Shown: positions 22,209-30,843 of the stretch, piece after piece
Position numbering within the stretch: position 1 is the stretch's first letter
Layout: every line of letters begins with the position of its first letter
From: Gigantopelta aegis
Taxonomy: Eukaryota > Mollusca > Gastropoda > Neomphalida > Peltospiridae
Length of the DNA stretch: 64,000 bases
NCBI RefSeq assembly: GCF_016097555.1
Contig: NC_054703.1
Location: 14,023,205-14,087,204 of the forward strand
Direction: 5' to 3'
Translations under genes and position numbers: made by a program
Notes under the pieces: generated by a model
Seen by the model: the letters and a program-made list of their open reading frames with translations, nothing else
Told to the model about the DNA's origin: nothing
The model's database searches: none

Positions 22209-24062
22209 TTGTTACTTTGGTTCATGTTTTCAGTGTTTCTTTACGAGTATTCATATTGGTGTAAAATGTACCTAAAGTGGGTTGTTTTTAGGAATCCCTG
22301 GTTCATGATTTCAGTGTTTCTTTACGAGTATTCATATTGGTGTAAAATGTACCTAAAGTGGGTTGTTTTTAGTAATCCCTGGTTCATGTTTTCAGTGTTT
22401 CTTTACGAGTATTCATATTGGTGTATAATGTACCTAAAGTGGGTTGTTTTTAGGAATCCCTGGTTCATGATTTCAGTGTTTCTTTACGAGTATTCATATT
22501 GGTGTAAAATGTACCTAAAGTGGGTTGTTTTTAGGAATCCCTGGTTCATGATTTCAGTGTTTCTTTACGAGTATTCATATTGGTGTAAAATGTACCTAAA
22601 GTGGGTTGTTTTTAGTAATCCCTGGTTCATGTTTTCAGTGTTTCTTTACGAGTATTCATATTGGTGTATAATGTACCTAAAGTGGGTTGTTTTTAGGAAT
22701 CCCTGGTTCATGATTTCAGTGTTTCTTTACGAGTATTCATATTGGTGTAAAATGTACCTAAAGTGGGTTGTTTTTAGGGATCCCTGGTTCATGATTTCAG
22801 TGTTTCTTTACGAGTATTCATATTGGTGTATAATGTACCTAAAGTGGGTTGTTTTTAGGGATCCCTGGTTCATGTTTTCAGTGTTTCTTTACGAGTATTC
22901 ATATTGGTGTATAATGTACCTAAAGTGGGTTGTTTTTAGGGATCCCTGGTTCATGTTTTCAGTGTTTCTTTACGAGTATTCATATTGGTGTAAAATGTAC
23001 CTAAAGTTGGCTGTTTTTAGGAATCCCTGGTTCATGTTTTCAGTGTTTCCTTACGAGTATTCATATTGGTGTAAAATGTACCTAAAGTGGGTTGTTTTTA
23101 GGAATCCCTGGTTCATGTTTTCAGTGTTTCTTTACGAGTATTCATATTGGTGTATAATGTACCTAAAGTGGGTTGTTTTTAGGAATCCCTGGTTCATGTT
23201 TTCAGTGTTTCTTTACGAGTATTCATATTGGTGTAAAATGTACCTACAGTGGGTTGTTTTTAGGAATCCCTGGTGTTTCTTTACGAGTATTCATATTGGT
23301 GTATAATGTACCTAAAGTGGGTTGTTTTTAGGAATCCCTGGTTCATGTTTTCAGTGTTCTTTACGAGTATTCATATTGGTGTATAATGTACCTAAAGTGG
23401 GTTGTTTTTAGGAATCCCTGGTTCATGTTTTCAGTGTTTCTTTACGAGTATTCATATTGGTGTAAAATGTACCTAAAGTGGGTTGTTTTTAGGAATCCCT
23501 GGTTCATGTTTTCAGTGTTTCTTTACGAGTATTCATATTGGTGTATAATGTACCTAAAGTGGGTTGTTTTTAGGAATCCCTGGTTCATGTTTTCAGTGTT
23601 TCTTTACGAGTATTCATATTGGTGTATAATGTACCTAAAGTGGGTTGTTTTTAGGAATCCCTGGTTCATGTTTTCAGTGTTTCTTTACGAGTATTCATAT
23701 TGGTGTATAATGTACCTAAAGTGGGCTGTTTTTAGGAATCCCTGGTTCATGTTTTCAGTGTTTCTTTACGAGTATTCATATTGGTGTATAATGTACCTAA
23801 AGTGGGTTGTTTTTAGGAATCCCTGGTTCATGTTTTCAGTGTTTCTTTACGAGTATTCATATTGGTGTATAATGTACCTAAAGTGGGTTGTTTTTAGGAA
23901 TCCCTGGTTCATGTTTTCAGTGTTTCTTTACGAGTATTCATATTGGTGTATAATGTACCTAAAGTGGGCTGTTTTTAGGAATCCCTGGTTCATGTTTTCA
24001 GTGTTTCTTTACGTGTATTCATATTGGTGTAAAATATACCTAAAGTGGCTGTTTTTTAGGAA
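22209..24062. repeat. 81-bp tandem satellite, 23 units
   Basis: The unit contains TTTACGAGTATTCATATTGG, TGTACCTAAAGTGGGTTG and AATCCCTGGTTCATG. Because 81 is a multiple of three and one frame lacks stops, an artefactual ORF runs through most of it. Units 1-3 and 4-6 carry the same order of variants (a 243-bp higher-order repeat), while the right half is dominated by one variant. Unit 14 is truncated and unit 15 has a one-base deletion (about 23270-23360). I do not regard it as a gene. Confidence 0.95.
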
Positions 24063-24122
24063 TCCCATTTCTCCGTCATTTCATTTGTTTCCTTTCACCG
24101 GCTTCGGTGGCGCAATGGTTGT

Positions 24123-24255
24123 AGTATGGGGGCCTGTTATGGCCTACTTTCCGTGACCTTGACCTTGGTGTGATTCATAGGTGTGACGTCAGTCTGACCT
24201 TGGGGTGTGTATGGCATACTTGGTGTATGACTCACCATGACCGACTTAGAGAGCA
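24123..24255 (+). repeat. Polinton left terminal inverted repeat
   Basis: It pairs with 42995-43125 and 54430-54572. It contains the tandem TGACCTTGACCTTGG (24154-24168), a perfect CRE TGACGTCA (24184-24191) and an AP-1 site TGACTCA (24228-24234). From 24256 to 24485 more TGACCTTGG-like and CTTGGTGT phrases follow, without an ORF. Confidence 0.85.
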
Positions 24256-24485
24256 GTGACTGGCATAACTGGGCAGGTGTGCGACCTTGGTGTAGTCATA
24301 GCCTTGACGTACTTGGTGTGTGACTCATCACCTAGCCTTGACCTATTTAGAGGGCAGTGAGTGGCATATCTGGTGTAGGTAAGCAGCCGTGACTCATATT
24401 TTAGCCTTGGCATACTTGGGCCGGCACTGACGTCCTTGGGCTGGCCTTGACCTGGTTCTGACGTCCTTGGACTGCTAATTTAGAA

Positions 24486-24494
24486 TATAAAAAG
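24486..24494 (+). promoter_or_regulatory. TATA box for the PC4-like gene
   Basis: TATAAAAAG lies 125 bp before the ATG at 24611. It belongs to the set of TATA boxes found ahead of the Polinton genes. Confidence 0.6.
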
Positions 24495-24610
24495 GGTAGT
24501 TTTGTTAGTATCTTCATTCGCTCTCCGAAAAGTCTACAGACAAGATCTACGTCCAGTTTTGCTACAGAAGTATTCACATATTTGCGGCTTGCTGTATTTT
24601 CAAGAAGAAG

Positions 24611-25174
24611 ATGACATCGGTACATTCATCAAATTCATCCCAGAGCCATGGACAGGGTGAAAAATCTCGATGTCAGCTAGAAATTGGGCAAAATGTCTAC
24701 GTCATGGCCCAAACATGGAAGCAAGAACTGTTGATACACATCCGGAAATTCGACAGTGATAAAGGGAAAACTTTCCCCACCAAACGAGGTATCGCCCTTA
24801 CCCTGAAACATTGGGTTGAACTGTCTATGTGTACTAGTCAAATTGATGAAACCATAGCTGCTTTAAAGGAAAGGAAAGAAGAGAAATTGTTTCACCATCT
24901 TGGTGCCAACATGTATGTGAGCGTGGACAAAAACATTGCCGGGGTGGACATTAGGCAGTGGTGGTGGTGTGTGGACACAGTGAAGCCATCAAGGAAAGGA
25001 ATTTTCCTTTCCCTTCAACAATGGAGTAAACTGAAAGACTGTTTCGAAATGATGAGTGACTTTGTACCAGAACTGAAGTCGATTGTACCCTGCGCCATGC
25101 AAGACGACCATCAAAACCAGATGGGCTTCCTGCAGTGCAGTTTCTGCAACCCTAACGAGTGTCATCAGTGGTAA
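24611..25174 (+). CDS. Double PC4-like (p15 coactivator) protein
   Basis: It is 187 residues long. Two repeats, about 22-80 and 93-150, each show the PC4 pattern of strand-turn-strand then KRGIALTLKHW or RKGIFLSLQQW. PC4 is a single-stranded-DNA-binding transcription coactivator that works as a dimer. A tandem pair in one chain could act as an intramolecular dimer (inference). The C terminus has CSFCNPNECH (176-185), a possible small metal site. It is the first gene at the left end, behind its own TATA box, a position that suggests an early regulatory or replication role. The assignment rests on pattern recognition of the repeats, not a search. Confidence 0.65.
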   Translation: MTSVHSSNSSQSHGQGEKSRCQLEIGQNVYVMAQTWKQELLIHIRKFDSDKGKTFPTKRGIALTLKHWVELSMCTSQIDETIAALKERKEEKLFHHLGANMYVSVDKNIAGVDIRQWWWCVDTVKPSRKGIFLSLQQWSKLKDCFEMMSDFVPELKSIVPCAMQDDHQNQMGFLQCSFCNPNECHQW

Positions 25175-25214
25175 ACGAGTGTGACAAACATTTAGTTTTG
25201 GAGGAAATCGAAGA

Positions 25215-25222
25215 TATAAAAG
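25215..25222 (+). promoter_or_regulatory. TATA box for the BIR gene
   Basis: TATAAAAG lies 119 bp before the ATG at 25334. A 3-codon uORF (ATG at 25224) lies between them. Confidence 0.55.
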
Positions 25223-25333
25223 AATGGATTTGTGATTTACACTTCATTTGCTTTGTGACTGTGTTTGAGAACAGACGTGTTTTATGATTCTGACATTCTT
25301 GTGGCTTGTTGCACTCTATCTGGAACGAAGACG

Positions 25334-25936
25334 ATGGCATCGGGATATTCGAGCAATCTTAGTAGCAGCAGCAGCGACGAGGGCGACGTCTTGGTCTGTA
25401 AATGTTCAGAACGACATACAATCAAATGTAAAAGAGTGACCCCAAAACAAGATGAGAAGAAGAGTACTTATTGTGTGGATCAAGCGGATGCTACACGCAA
25501 AATGGGGGATAGAACTGAAGATGGTGAACTCGTGGATGAACCCGCAGATCAGACAGATGCTGGTCGCGAAACAGATCCTGACTATGATGTTTCCTACGAT
25601 GCTGACGACGAAGACTCATGGGCAGATGCAGCTCGTGACTACGCCAGAGATGCTGACAGTGACTGGTATTTGAGACGTTACTTGTTCTGTCATCATCCTG
25701 AAATGAGCCATTTCTATGCCCGGATGCTGACATATGCTCGATGGCCCATCCAGATGAGACAAAAACCAAGGGAACTCGCCAAGGCCGGTTTCTACTACAC
25801 TGGAGACCACGATGCTGTAGTATGTTACTGCTGCGGACTACGTGCCTACCAATGGCAGAGAATGGACGATCCAGTGATGGAACATTACAGACTGTCCCCG
25901 AGATGCCCCCATGTGAACAATGTGTTCAGACATTAG
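25334..25936 (+). CDS. BIR-domain (IAP-like) protein
   Basis: It is 200 residues from the first in-frame ATG after the TATA box. The N terminus is Ser-rich then strongly acidic (about 60-110). A single BIR domain fills 127-195, with the expected zinc ligands C164, C167, H184 and C191 and the motifs ARWP, AGFYYTGDHDAVVCYCCG and DDP. BIR domains of inhibitor-of-apoptosis proteins bind caspases or IAP antagonists. No RING follows, so it resembles a survivin-like or viral single-BIR protein rather than a full IAP. It could block death of the host cell during element replication (inference). It may have been captured from a host. A polyadenylation signal AATAAA is at 26029. Confidence 0.85.
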   Translation: MASGYSSNLSSSSSDEGDVLVCKCSERHTIKCKRVTPKQDEKKSTYCVDQADATRKMGDRTEDGELVDEPADQTDAGRETDPDYDVSYDADDEDSWADAARDYARDADSDWYLRRYLFCHHPEMSHFYARMLTYARWPIQMRQKPRELAKAGFYYTGDHDAVVCYCCGLRAYQWQRMDDPVMEHYRLSPRCPHVNNVFRH

Positions 25937-26065
25937 CTGTTTTCAACACGTGTGGGACACTTGAATGTTTTTGTTTTAACTGTATGTTTTATCATATATT
26001 TTTATGTACTACATTTTTGTTGTTTAGTAATAAAATGTTGTTTTGTATCTTTTGAATCCGTTGTT

Positions 26066-26074
26066 TATAAATAG
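26066..26074 (+). promoter_or_regulatory. TATA box for the integrase gene
   Basis: TATAAATAG lies 44 bp before the integrase ATG at 26110, leaving room for only a very short leader. Confidence 0.65.
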
Positions 26075-26109
26075 CATGACATTTATGACCTATCAGTCAG
26101 TTGAAAACC

Positions 26110-27219
26110 ATGTCTCAGTGGGAACAGTACCTCGAGTCACTTTACTATGATGCAAAGCACCCTGGGAGTTATGCAGGTCCTGTTAAATTATATCAAGCTG
26201 TCAAAGCAGAGGGTAAATTTAAAATTCCTCTAGCATATATTAAGAAATGGTTGAAAGGTCAAGAGACCTATACCATGACACATCAAGTGAGACGAAAGTT
26301 TCCACGTAATACCTATGTTGTGGAAGGTATAGATAGTCACTGGCAATCTGACCTGATGGACATGGTCAGTTTGGCTAAATATAATGACGGGGTGAGATAC
26401 CTTATGGTGATCATTGACCTGTTCTCCAGGTATGTGTGGGCTATACCACTCAAATCAAAAACAGGGAAAGATGTAGTAGATGCTTTGACAGAATTCTGGA
26501 AATCAGAGTCCAGAAAACCCAAACTGTTTCAGTCTGATTTGGGATCAGAATACAAGAACCACAGGATCAAAGCATTGTTGAAGTCACATGACATAACGCA
26601 GCTGTTTACTCTCAATGAAACCAAAGCAAGTTATGCAGAACGGGTCATTAAAACCATCAAAATGCGTCTGTATCGCTACATGTTAAAAAACTTTACTTAC
26701 AAATATATGGATGTCCTAGAGAATGTCGTCCATAGTTATAATCATACCAAACATCGAATGTTAGGTCAAACACCAGCCAGTGTCAACCAAACAAATGAAG
26801 AAGAGGTCCGCCTGTCTCAGTACCTGATCAAACCTAAAAAGGTAATCCACAAAAAGACAAGGTTTACCTTTGACATTGGTGACAAAGTACGAGTCAGTCA
26901 TCTTCGCGGTACATTTGACCGGGAATACCAAGAAAAATGGTCTGGCGAAATATTTACCATTGAAAGGAGATACTGGTCTCAAAGCCATGACTTGTACAAA
27001 TTAAAGGACTGGGGTGGCGATCCCATTGAAGGGACATTCTATGCAGTTGAACTTCAAAAGGTGACTGAGAATCCTGATCAATTGTATCGTATCCAAGACA
27101 TTGTGAAAAGAAGAACTCGTAACAAACAGAAAGAAGTGCTGGTGAAATGGTTTCACTGGCCTAAGAAGTACAATTCGTGGATTCCAGAAGCAGACGTTGT
27201 TCGATATCAGACAGTATAA
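26110..27219 (+). CDS. Polinton integrase (RVE core plus chromodomain)
   Basis: It is 369 residues from the ATG at 26110. The catalytic core has D81 (HWQSDLMDM), D143 (FQSDLGSEYKN) and E177 (KASYAERVIKT), the DDE triad of retroviral-type integrases. The core is followed by an SH3-like DNA-binding region (FDIGDKVRVS) and a C-terminal chromodomain (about 325-362, VLVKWFHWPKKYNSWIPEADV). The enzyme processes the element termini and joins them to target DNA. The chromodomain may steer insertion to marked chromatin. There is no disruption. The stop codon lies inside the TATA box of the next gene. Confidence 0.95.
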   Translation: MSQWEQYLESLYYDAKHPGSYAGPVKLYQAVKAEGKFKIPLAYIKKWLKGQETYTMTHQVRRKFPRNTYVVEGIDSHWQSDLMDMVSLAKYNDGVRYLMVIIDLFSRYVWAIPLKSKTGKDVVDALTEFWKSESRKPKLFQSDLGSEYKNHRIKALLKSHDITQLFTLNETKASYAERVIKTIKMRLYRYMLKNFTYKYMDVLENVVHSYNHTKHRMLGQTPASVNQTNEEEVRLSQYLIKPKKVIHKKTRFTFDIGDKVRVSHLRGTFDREYQEKWSGEIFTIERRYWSQSHDLYKLKDWGGDPIEGTFYAVELQKVTENPDQLYRIQDIVKRRTRNKQKEVLVKWFHWPKKYNSWIPEADVVRYQTV

Positions 27220-27223
27220 AAGG
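27215..27223 (+). promoter_or_regulatory. TATA box overlapping the integrase stop codon
   Basis: TATAAAAGG overlaps the integrase TAA at 27217-27219 and sits 38 bp before the ATG at 27253. Coding end and promoter are compacted into the same bases. Confidence 0.6.
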
Positions 27224-27252
27224 CCTCAGCACATGTTTGACTTTTCATTAGC

Positions 27253-27510
27253 ATGGAAGAAATTGTAGAGACGCAACCTTTGTCAAGAAGTCATTCGGGT
27301 GATACCTGGACATTGTTTGGTAAACGTGTGGCCAAATCGGAAACCGTTTTTTTCTCTCAGATCATCATCATATACGTAGTGGTGATTACATGTATCATCA
27401 ACTTATCTCTCAATCGAGGTAATTCAAACTTGTGGACAGCACTACTCAGCAGTAGCTTGGGTTATCTGCTTCCAAATCCCAAAATTAAAACCAATAAGCT
27501 CCATGGATAA
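27253..27510 (+). CDS. Small single-pass membrane protein
   Basis: It is 85 residues, with one hydrophobic helix (about 33-53, FFSQIIIIYVVVITCIINLS) and a conserved-looking tail, WTALLSSSLGYLLPNPK. From memory, short proteins with this kind of LGYxLPxP ending recur next to the capsid genes in Polintons and adintoviruses. Their function is not established; a virion membrane or penton-associated role is possible. It overlaps the penton gene by 8 nt. Confidence 0.7.
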   Translation: MEEIVETQPLSRSHSGDTWTLFGKRVAKSETVFFSQIIIIYVVVITCIINLSLNRGNSNLWTALLSSSLGYLLPNPKIKTNKLHG

Positions 27511-27940
27511 GTACATTACCATTCGAAGTACAGACAGCACATCTTACTTTCCAGAGAACAAACCGTGGTGTTTTAGGGTCAATCTGTATGACAGACTACA
27601 TCTCGGTAAAAGGTGGGTGGTAGCAGCCACCGAAATCACCATTCAGAACTGGGAAGTTTCGAGAAAATCAGACTGTCGTGACATCTACATGTGTTCCAAC
27701 ATCTGTCACAGCTCAGACGTTGGAGAAAAAAAGGAGCCCTTGCTGAGACGCATCTGTTTGATGGGGAATAAAAAGGAAAGGTCATTTGTGTTTCCACAAT
27801 ATCATTACATACCCCTGAGACTGGAAGATGTCCAAATCGTGGACATCTATATACAGGACGCAGATGGAAAACCAGCCTCATTTATCACGGGACCAGTGAC
27901 GGTGACACTTCACTTGAAACCACAGCCTTTTTGGTTTTAA
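27503..27940 (+). CDS. Minor capsid protein (penton, single jelly-roll)
   Basis: It is 145 residues. Recognisable penton features are NKPWCFRVNLYDRLHLGKRW with VVAATEI near the N terminus, a middle strand leading to PLLRRIC, PQYHYIPL, and a C-terminal stretch VTVTLHLKP. Single-jelly-roll proteins form the vertices of adenovirus-like capsids. The start ATG lies within the last codons of the preceding membrane-protein gene, so both may come from one transcript by leaky scanning or reinitiation. Confidence 0.88.
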   Translation: MDKYITIRSTDSTSYFPENKPWCFRVNLYDRLHLGKRWVVAATEITIQNWEVSRKSDCRDIYMCSNICHSSDVGEKKEPLLRRICLMGNKKERSFVFPQYHYIPLRLEDVQIVDIYIQDADGKPASFITGPVTVTLHLKPQPFWF

Positions 27941-27943
27941 GGC

Positions 27944-28327
27944 ATGGACCAATATGTGTTGAAACATTACAATTATTTAAAAATGATGACGAACATTCAC
28001 GATTATCAGATGACTTTGGGATTACTTAATGAAATGAATGCAGAACAAATGTTGGCCTTGGTGGCGATTGTTCAAGGGTTGCTGGATGGACGTATTAACG
28101 TCACAGCAGGACAGAAACGTCGATTTTTACAGTCTAACAACGAGTATCTGAACATGTTAAAAATGCTGGTATCACCTGCCGTGATGAATAGAACTAGAAA
28201 ACGTATATTGAAACAGAACACCCCTTTGTTAGCCTTCATTTTGGACGACAGTCACCTGGATCAGATGAAAGCAAAAACCGTATGGTCAGTGGTCACGGAT
28301 TGCTGGAGATATGCAGGATCTCTATAA
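27944..28327 (+). CDS. Small helical protein, paralogue of the 31131-31445 gene
   Basis: It is 127 residues and starts 3 nt after the penton stop. It is helical and basic in the middle. The centre has the pattern NAEQMLALVAIVQGLLDGRI, followed by a basic segment and TRKRILKQN. The protein of 31131-31445 on the other strand has the same arrangement. Similar proteins occur in adintoviruses, where a relation to adenovirus core protein X has been suggested. I regard that name as unproven here. Confidence 0.65.
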   Translation: MDQYVLKHYNYLKMMTNIHDYQMTLGLLNEMNAEQMLALVAIVQGLLDGRINVTAGQKRRFLQSNNEYLNMLKMLVSPAVMNRTRKRILKQNTPLLAFILDDSHLDQMKAKTVWSVVTDCWRYAGSL

Positions 28328-28331
28328 ATAG
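28323..28331 (+). promoter_or_regulatory. TATA box overlapping the preceding stop codon
   Basis: TATAAATAG overlaps the TAA at 28325-28327 and precedes the ATG at 28383 by 52 bp. Confidence 0.6.
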
Positions 28332-28382
28332 GATGTCTGTCAAAACCATCATCATTTGAGATAGAACCTACAGAGGAGCAAC

Positions 28383-28781
28383 ATGTCAGACCAGTACAAG
28401 CTATATGTACCCGACGTGGACAAATGGACCCGTTTCTACAAGTTGCAAGCACAAGGCAAACTTCAGCCTCACTTCGAAATTCAACGTGGTGGAAAGAGTC
28501 AGATCATGTACAGTGTGGATCGATGCCTAGAACTCTATGACCCAACGTGGAAAAAAGAAAAAGAGGAAAAGAACAAACCCCCGGCACCCAGTGTTGTCAT
28601 GGTCTCCCCAACGCAGCAAGTGGTGGAGCAAGCCAAGGCCGAGCAGAAACGTCTTCTGAAAAGTATAAAAGGGAAAGCAACACCACGACCAGTCAGTTCG
28701 TCAAGAAAGCGCAAAAGAGACACAACGAGGAGAAGCAATCAGAAAAAGCAGAAGACAGATCGCTTTAGTAAAAAGAAGTAA
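28383..28781 (+). CDS. Basic, core-like protein
   Basis: It is 132 residues. The first 55 residues are a small folded-looking part (YVPDVDKWTRFYKLQAQGK, then a YSVDRCLELYDP stretch). The last 50 are Lys/Arg-rich (SSRKRKRDTTRR, KKQKTDR), fitting a DNA-condensing virion core protein or a nuclear protein. Its 3' half carries the TATA box of the capsid gene. Function is inferred only from charge and position. Confidence 0.7.
   Translation: MSDQYKLYVPDVDKWTRFYKLQAQGKLQPHFEIQRGGKSQIMYSVDRCLELYDPTWKKEKEEKNKPPAPSVVMVSPTQQVVEQAKAEQKRLLKSIKGKATPRPVSSSRKRKRDTTRRSNQKKQKTDRFSKKK
28664..28673 (+). promoter_or_regulatory. TATA box for the major capsid gene, inside the upstream CDS
   Basis: TATAAAAGGG lies in the coding sequence of the basic protein, 110 bp before the capsid ATG at 28783. 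Confidence 0.55.
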
Positions 28782-28782
28782 G

Positions 28783-30090
28783 ATGGCTTCCTATATGAAT
28801 AAAGCTGAAGTAGAGGCCCATGCCGAAGAATTATCTATTTTTGAACTTCCACGTACATTCACTTCTGTGGAAAAAATATATTATGAGGACACGAGACCTA
28901 CATCTCAGATCACCACGGAAAACAGTCCTGTGGAGTTTAACGTTTATGGACAAGGCATTGATTACATCGACCTGACACGTACCAAACTACACGTCAGAGC
29001 TAAAATCACCAAAGCTGATGGCAGTGTTTTGGTCAAAGATGAAAAGGTGGGACCCGTCAATCTATGGCTCCAGAGTTTGTGGTCTCAAGTGGACCTGACC
29101 CTCAATGGAAAACTCATCACCACCTCGACCAATCTATATCCATACAAGAGTTATCTCAAAGTGTTGTTGAATGGCACGTCCACAGCTAAGGAATCGTCTC
29201 TGCAATCCCAACTGTACTACAAAGACATAACATATGGAAACACTTTGGACGAAGTGGATCCAATCACTGGGACAAACAGTGGGCTTGCTAACAGAGGTGC
29301 TTTATGTGAAACCAGTCAAACCGTGGATATGGAAGGACCGCTGTACGAAGACTTTTTCGACATCAAACGTTATCTCATCAATGGCGTCAATCTACAGATC
29401 AAACTGTTCCGGACCAGGCCTTCCTTCAGTTTGTTGGCAGGAGAAGATAATCCTGATTACAAAGTCAAGATCGAAGACGTATACCTCAGAATCTGCAAAG
29501 TGCGACCCAATACGGCCATCATCACGGCCCACGCCAGGGCGTTGCAGGATACTGAAGCCAAATATCCTTTCACAAGGAGCGACATCAAAGTGACCTCCAT
29601 ACCCAAGGGACAACTGAGTTTCACCTGGGATCACCTGTTTCAAAATAAATGTCCCAACAAAGTTGTGGTGGCGCTGGTCTCTGCCGAAGCAGTGAATGGC
29701 AGTTACACCAAAAATCCATTCAATTTTGCCATGTACGATCTCGACACCATTGCCTTGTACGTGAATGGTGAATCCTTACCGGCACAACCGCTACACGTAG
29801 GCAACAATCAGTACATCTCGGCCTACAACAACTTGTTCGAAGGAAGAGAATCCATAGGACTGGACGTGTCTAGAGAGGATTTCTCGAGTGGATATGCTCT
29901 GTATCAATTCACCTTGGAACCTTACCACCTGAAGGACGGATACCTAGATCTTATAAAAAGGGGTAATCTTAGACTGGACTTACAGTTTAAAAAAGCCTTG
30001 CCAGAAACGGTCAACTGTTTGATCTACTCGGAAGACAACCTTCTGCTTCAAATCGACGGAGCCAGGAACGTCTTGTATGCAGAACCATGA
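28783..30090 (+). CDS. Major capsid protein (double jelly-roll)
   Basis: It is 435 residues, normal for Polinton capsids. Recognisable parts are ENSPVEFNVYGQGIDYIDL near the start, LWSQVDLTLNGKLI, YPYKSYLKVLL, and a C-terminal half with KNPFNFAMYDLD, YISAYNNLF and YALYQFTLEP. Double-jelly-roll trimers build the faces of the icosahedral shell. The ORF is uninterrupted. Its presence together with penton, ATPase and protease supports the ability to form virions (established for the family only by structure prediction and comparison). The stop overlaps the protease ATG (ATGA). Confidence 0.93.
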   Translation: MASYMNKAEVEAHAEELSIFELPRTFTSVEKIYYEDTRPTSQITTENSPVEFNVYGQGIDYIDLTRTKLHVRAKITKADGSVLVKDEKVGPVNLWLQSLWSQVDLTLNGKLITTSTNLYPYKSYLKVLLNGTSTAKESSLQSQLYYKDITYGNTLDEVDPITGTNSGLANRGALCETSQTVDMEGPLYEDFFDIKRYLINGVNLQIKLFRTRPSFSLLAGEDNPDYKVKIEDVYLRICKVRPNTAIITAHARALQDTEAKYPFTRSDIKVTSIPKGQLSFTWDHLFQNKCPNKVVVALVSAEAVNGSYTKNPFNFAMYDLDTIALYVNGESLPAQPLHVGNNQYISAYNNLFEGRESIGLDVSREDFSSGYALYQFTLEPYHLKDGYLDLIKRGNLRLDLQFKKALPETVNCLIYSEDNLLLQIDGARNVLYAEP

Positions 30091-30554
30091 ACACTTTACA
30101 TTTGGAATGTGCTCTGAACGTTGATCCAGTCACGAGACATGTCAGAGTCTATGCTGCAGACGAACTTCCACGGCACGGACTGACTCGTTTTCCACGAGGA
30201 TTCATCGTCAATACAGAACCCTCGACGATGAGAGGACAACACTGGGTGGCCATATGGTTAGACAGTGCTCACCATGGAGAATTCTTTGACAGTTTTGGAA
30301 AGCCTCCAGAATATTACCAGAGAAAGTTTCGAGCCTTTTTGCAGAAAAACAGTGTATGCACCCATTACAATGACAGGGTGCTTCAAGACGCCAACAGCAA
30401 CTCGTGTGGACTGTTTGCTTTGTTTTATGTTGCTATGAAATCGACGGGATCCTCGCTCAGAGACATTCAAAATTATTTTTGTTCAGATACTAGAGTCAAC
30501 GAAGCTATCGTGTATCAGTTTGCCTTAACTTATTTTAATCATTGTACATTATAG
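30087..30554 (+). CDS. Adenain-like maturation cysteine protease
   Basis: It is 155 residues, overlapping the capsid gene by 4 nt (ATGA), which suggests co-translation. Catalytic residues are in order: H52 in GQHWVAIWLD, D68 in FFDSFG, Q100 in the oxyanion position (VLQDAN) and C107 in SNSCGLFALFY. This Ulp1/adenain fold cleaves capsid precursors during virion maturation. A polyadenylation signal AATAAA follows at 30647. Confidence 0.92.
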   Translation: MNTLHLECALNVDPVTRHVRVYAADELPRHGLTRFPRGFIVNTEPSTMRGQHWVAIWLDSAHHGEFFDSFGKPPEYYQRKFRAFLQKNSVCTHYNDRVLQDANSNSCGLFALFYVAMKSTGSSLRDIQNYFCSDTRVNEAIVYQFALTYFNHCTL

Positions 30555-30646
30555 TTTTTGCCCTTAAGGCCTCTCGATGTAACCCAATGTGTGTCCATTT
30601 TATATATGTGTAGTTGTCTCTAGAGAGACCAGAGATTGTAATTAGA

Positions 30647-30787
30647 AATAAATGAAAAACAACCCAAAATTTCGCTAGCCCACACAAGTCCCGCTCGAAT
30701 CGATGGACGGTTGGGAGGTATGGCACTGTGTTCTGTTTTTACTACATACACAACATAACAACTAATACATTTTTCAAATACTTTATT
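30647..30787. terminator. Convergent polyadenylation signals
   Basis: AATAAA on + at 30647-30652 ends the capsid/protease transcripts. TTTATT at 30782-30787 (AATAAA on -) ends the opposing unit. The two blocks of genes meet in this 290-bp gap, which holds no gene. Confidence 0.6.
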
Positions 30788-30843
30788 TGCTCCCGTTTCA
30801 AATCAGTGGAGATAAGGGTTAAGGAGCAGACCTCTATTCCACT

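Noticed and set aside
22209-24156. Two long open frames (365 and 256 codons) of repeated aromatic peptides
   Set aside because: They are produced by an 81-bp satellite whose length is a multiple of three. Unit deletions break the frame, and there is no start context or domain.
28547-29593. Overlapping + strand ORFs of 73 and 119 codons
   Set aside because: They are shadows of the basic protein and major capsid genes in other frames, with no supporting motif.
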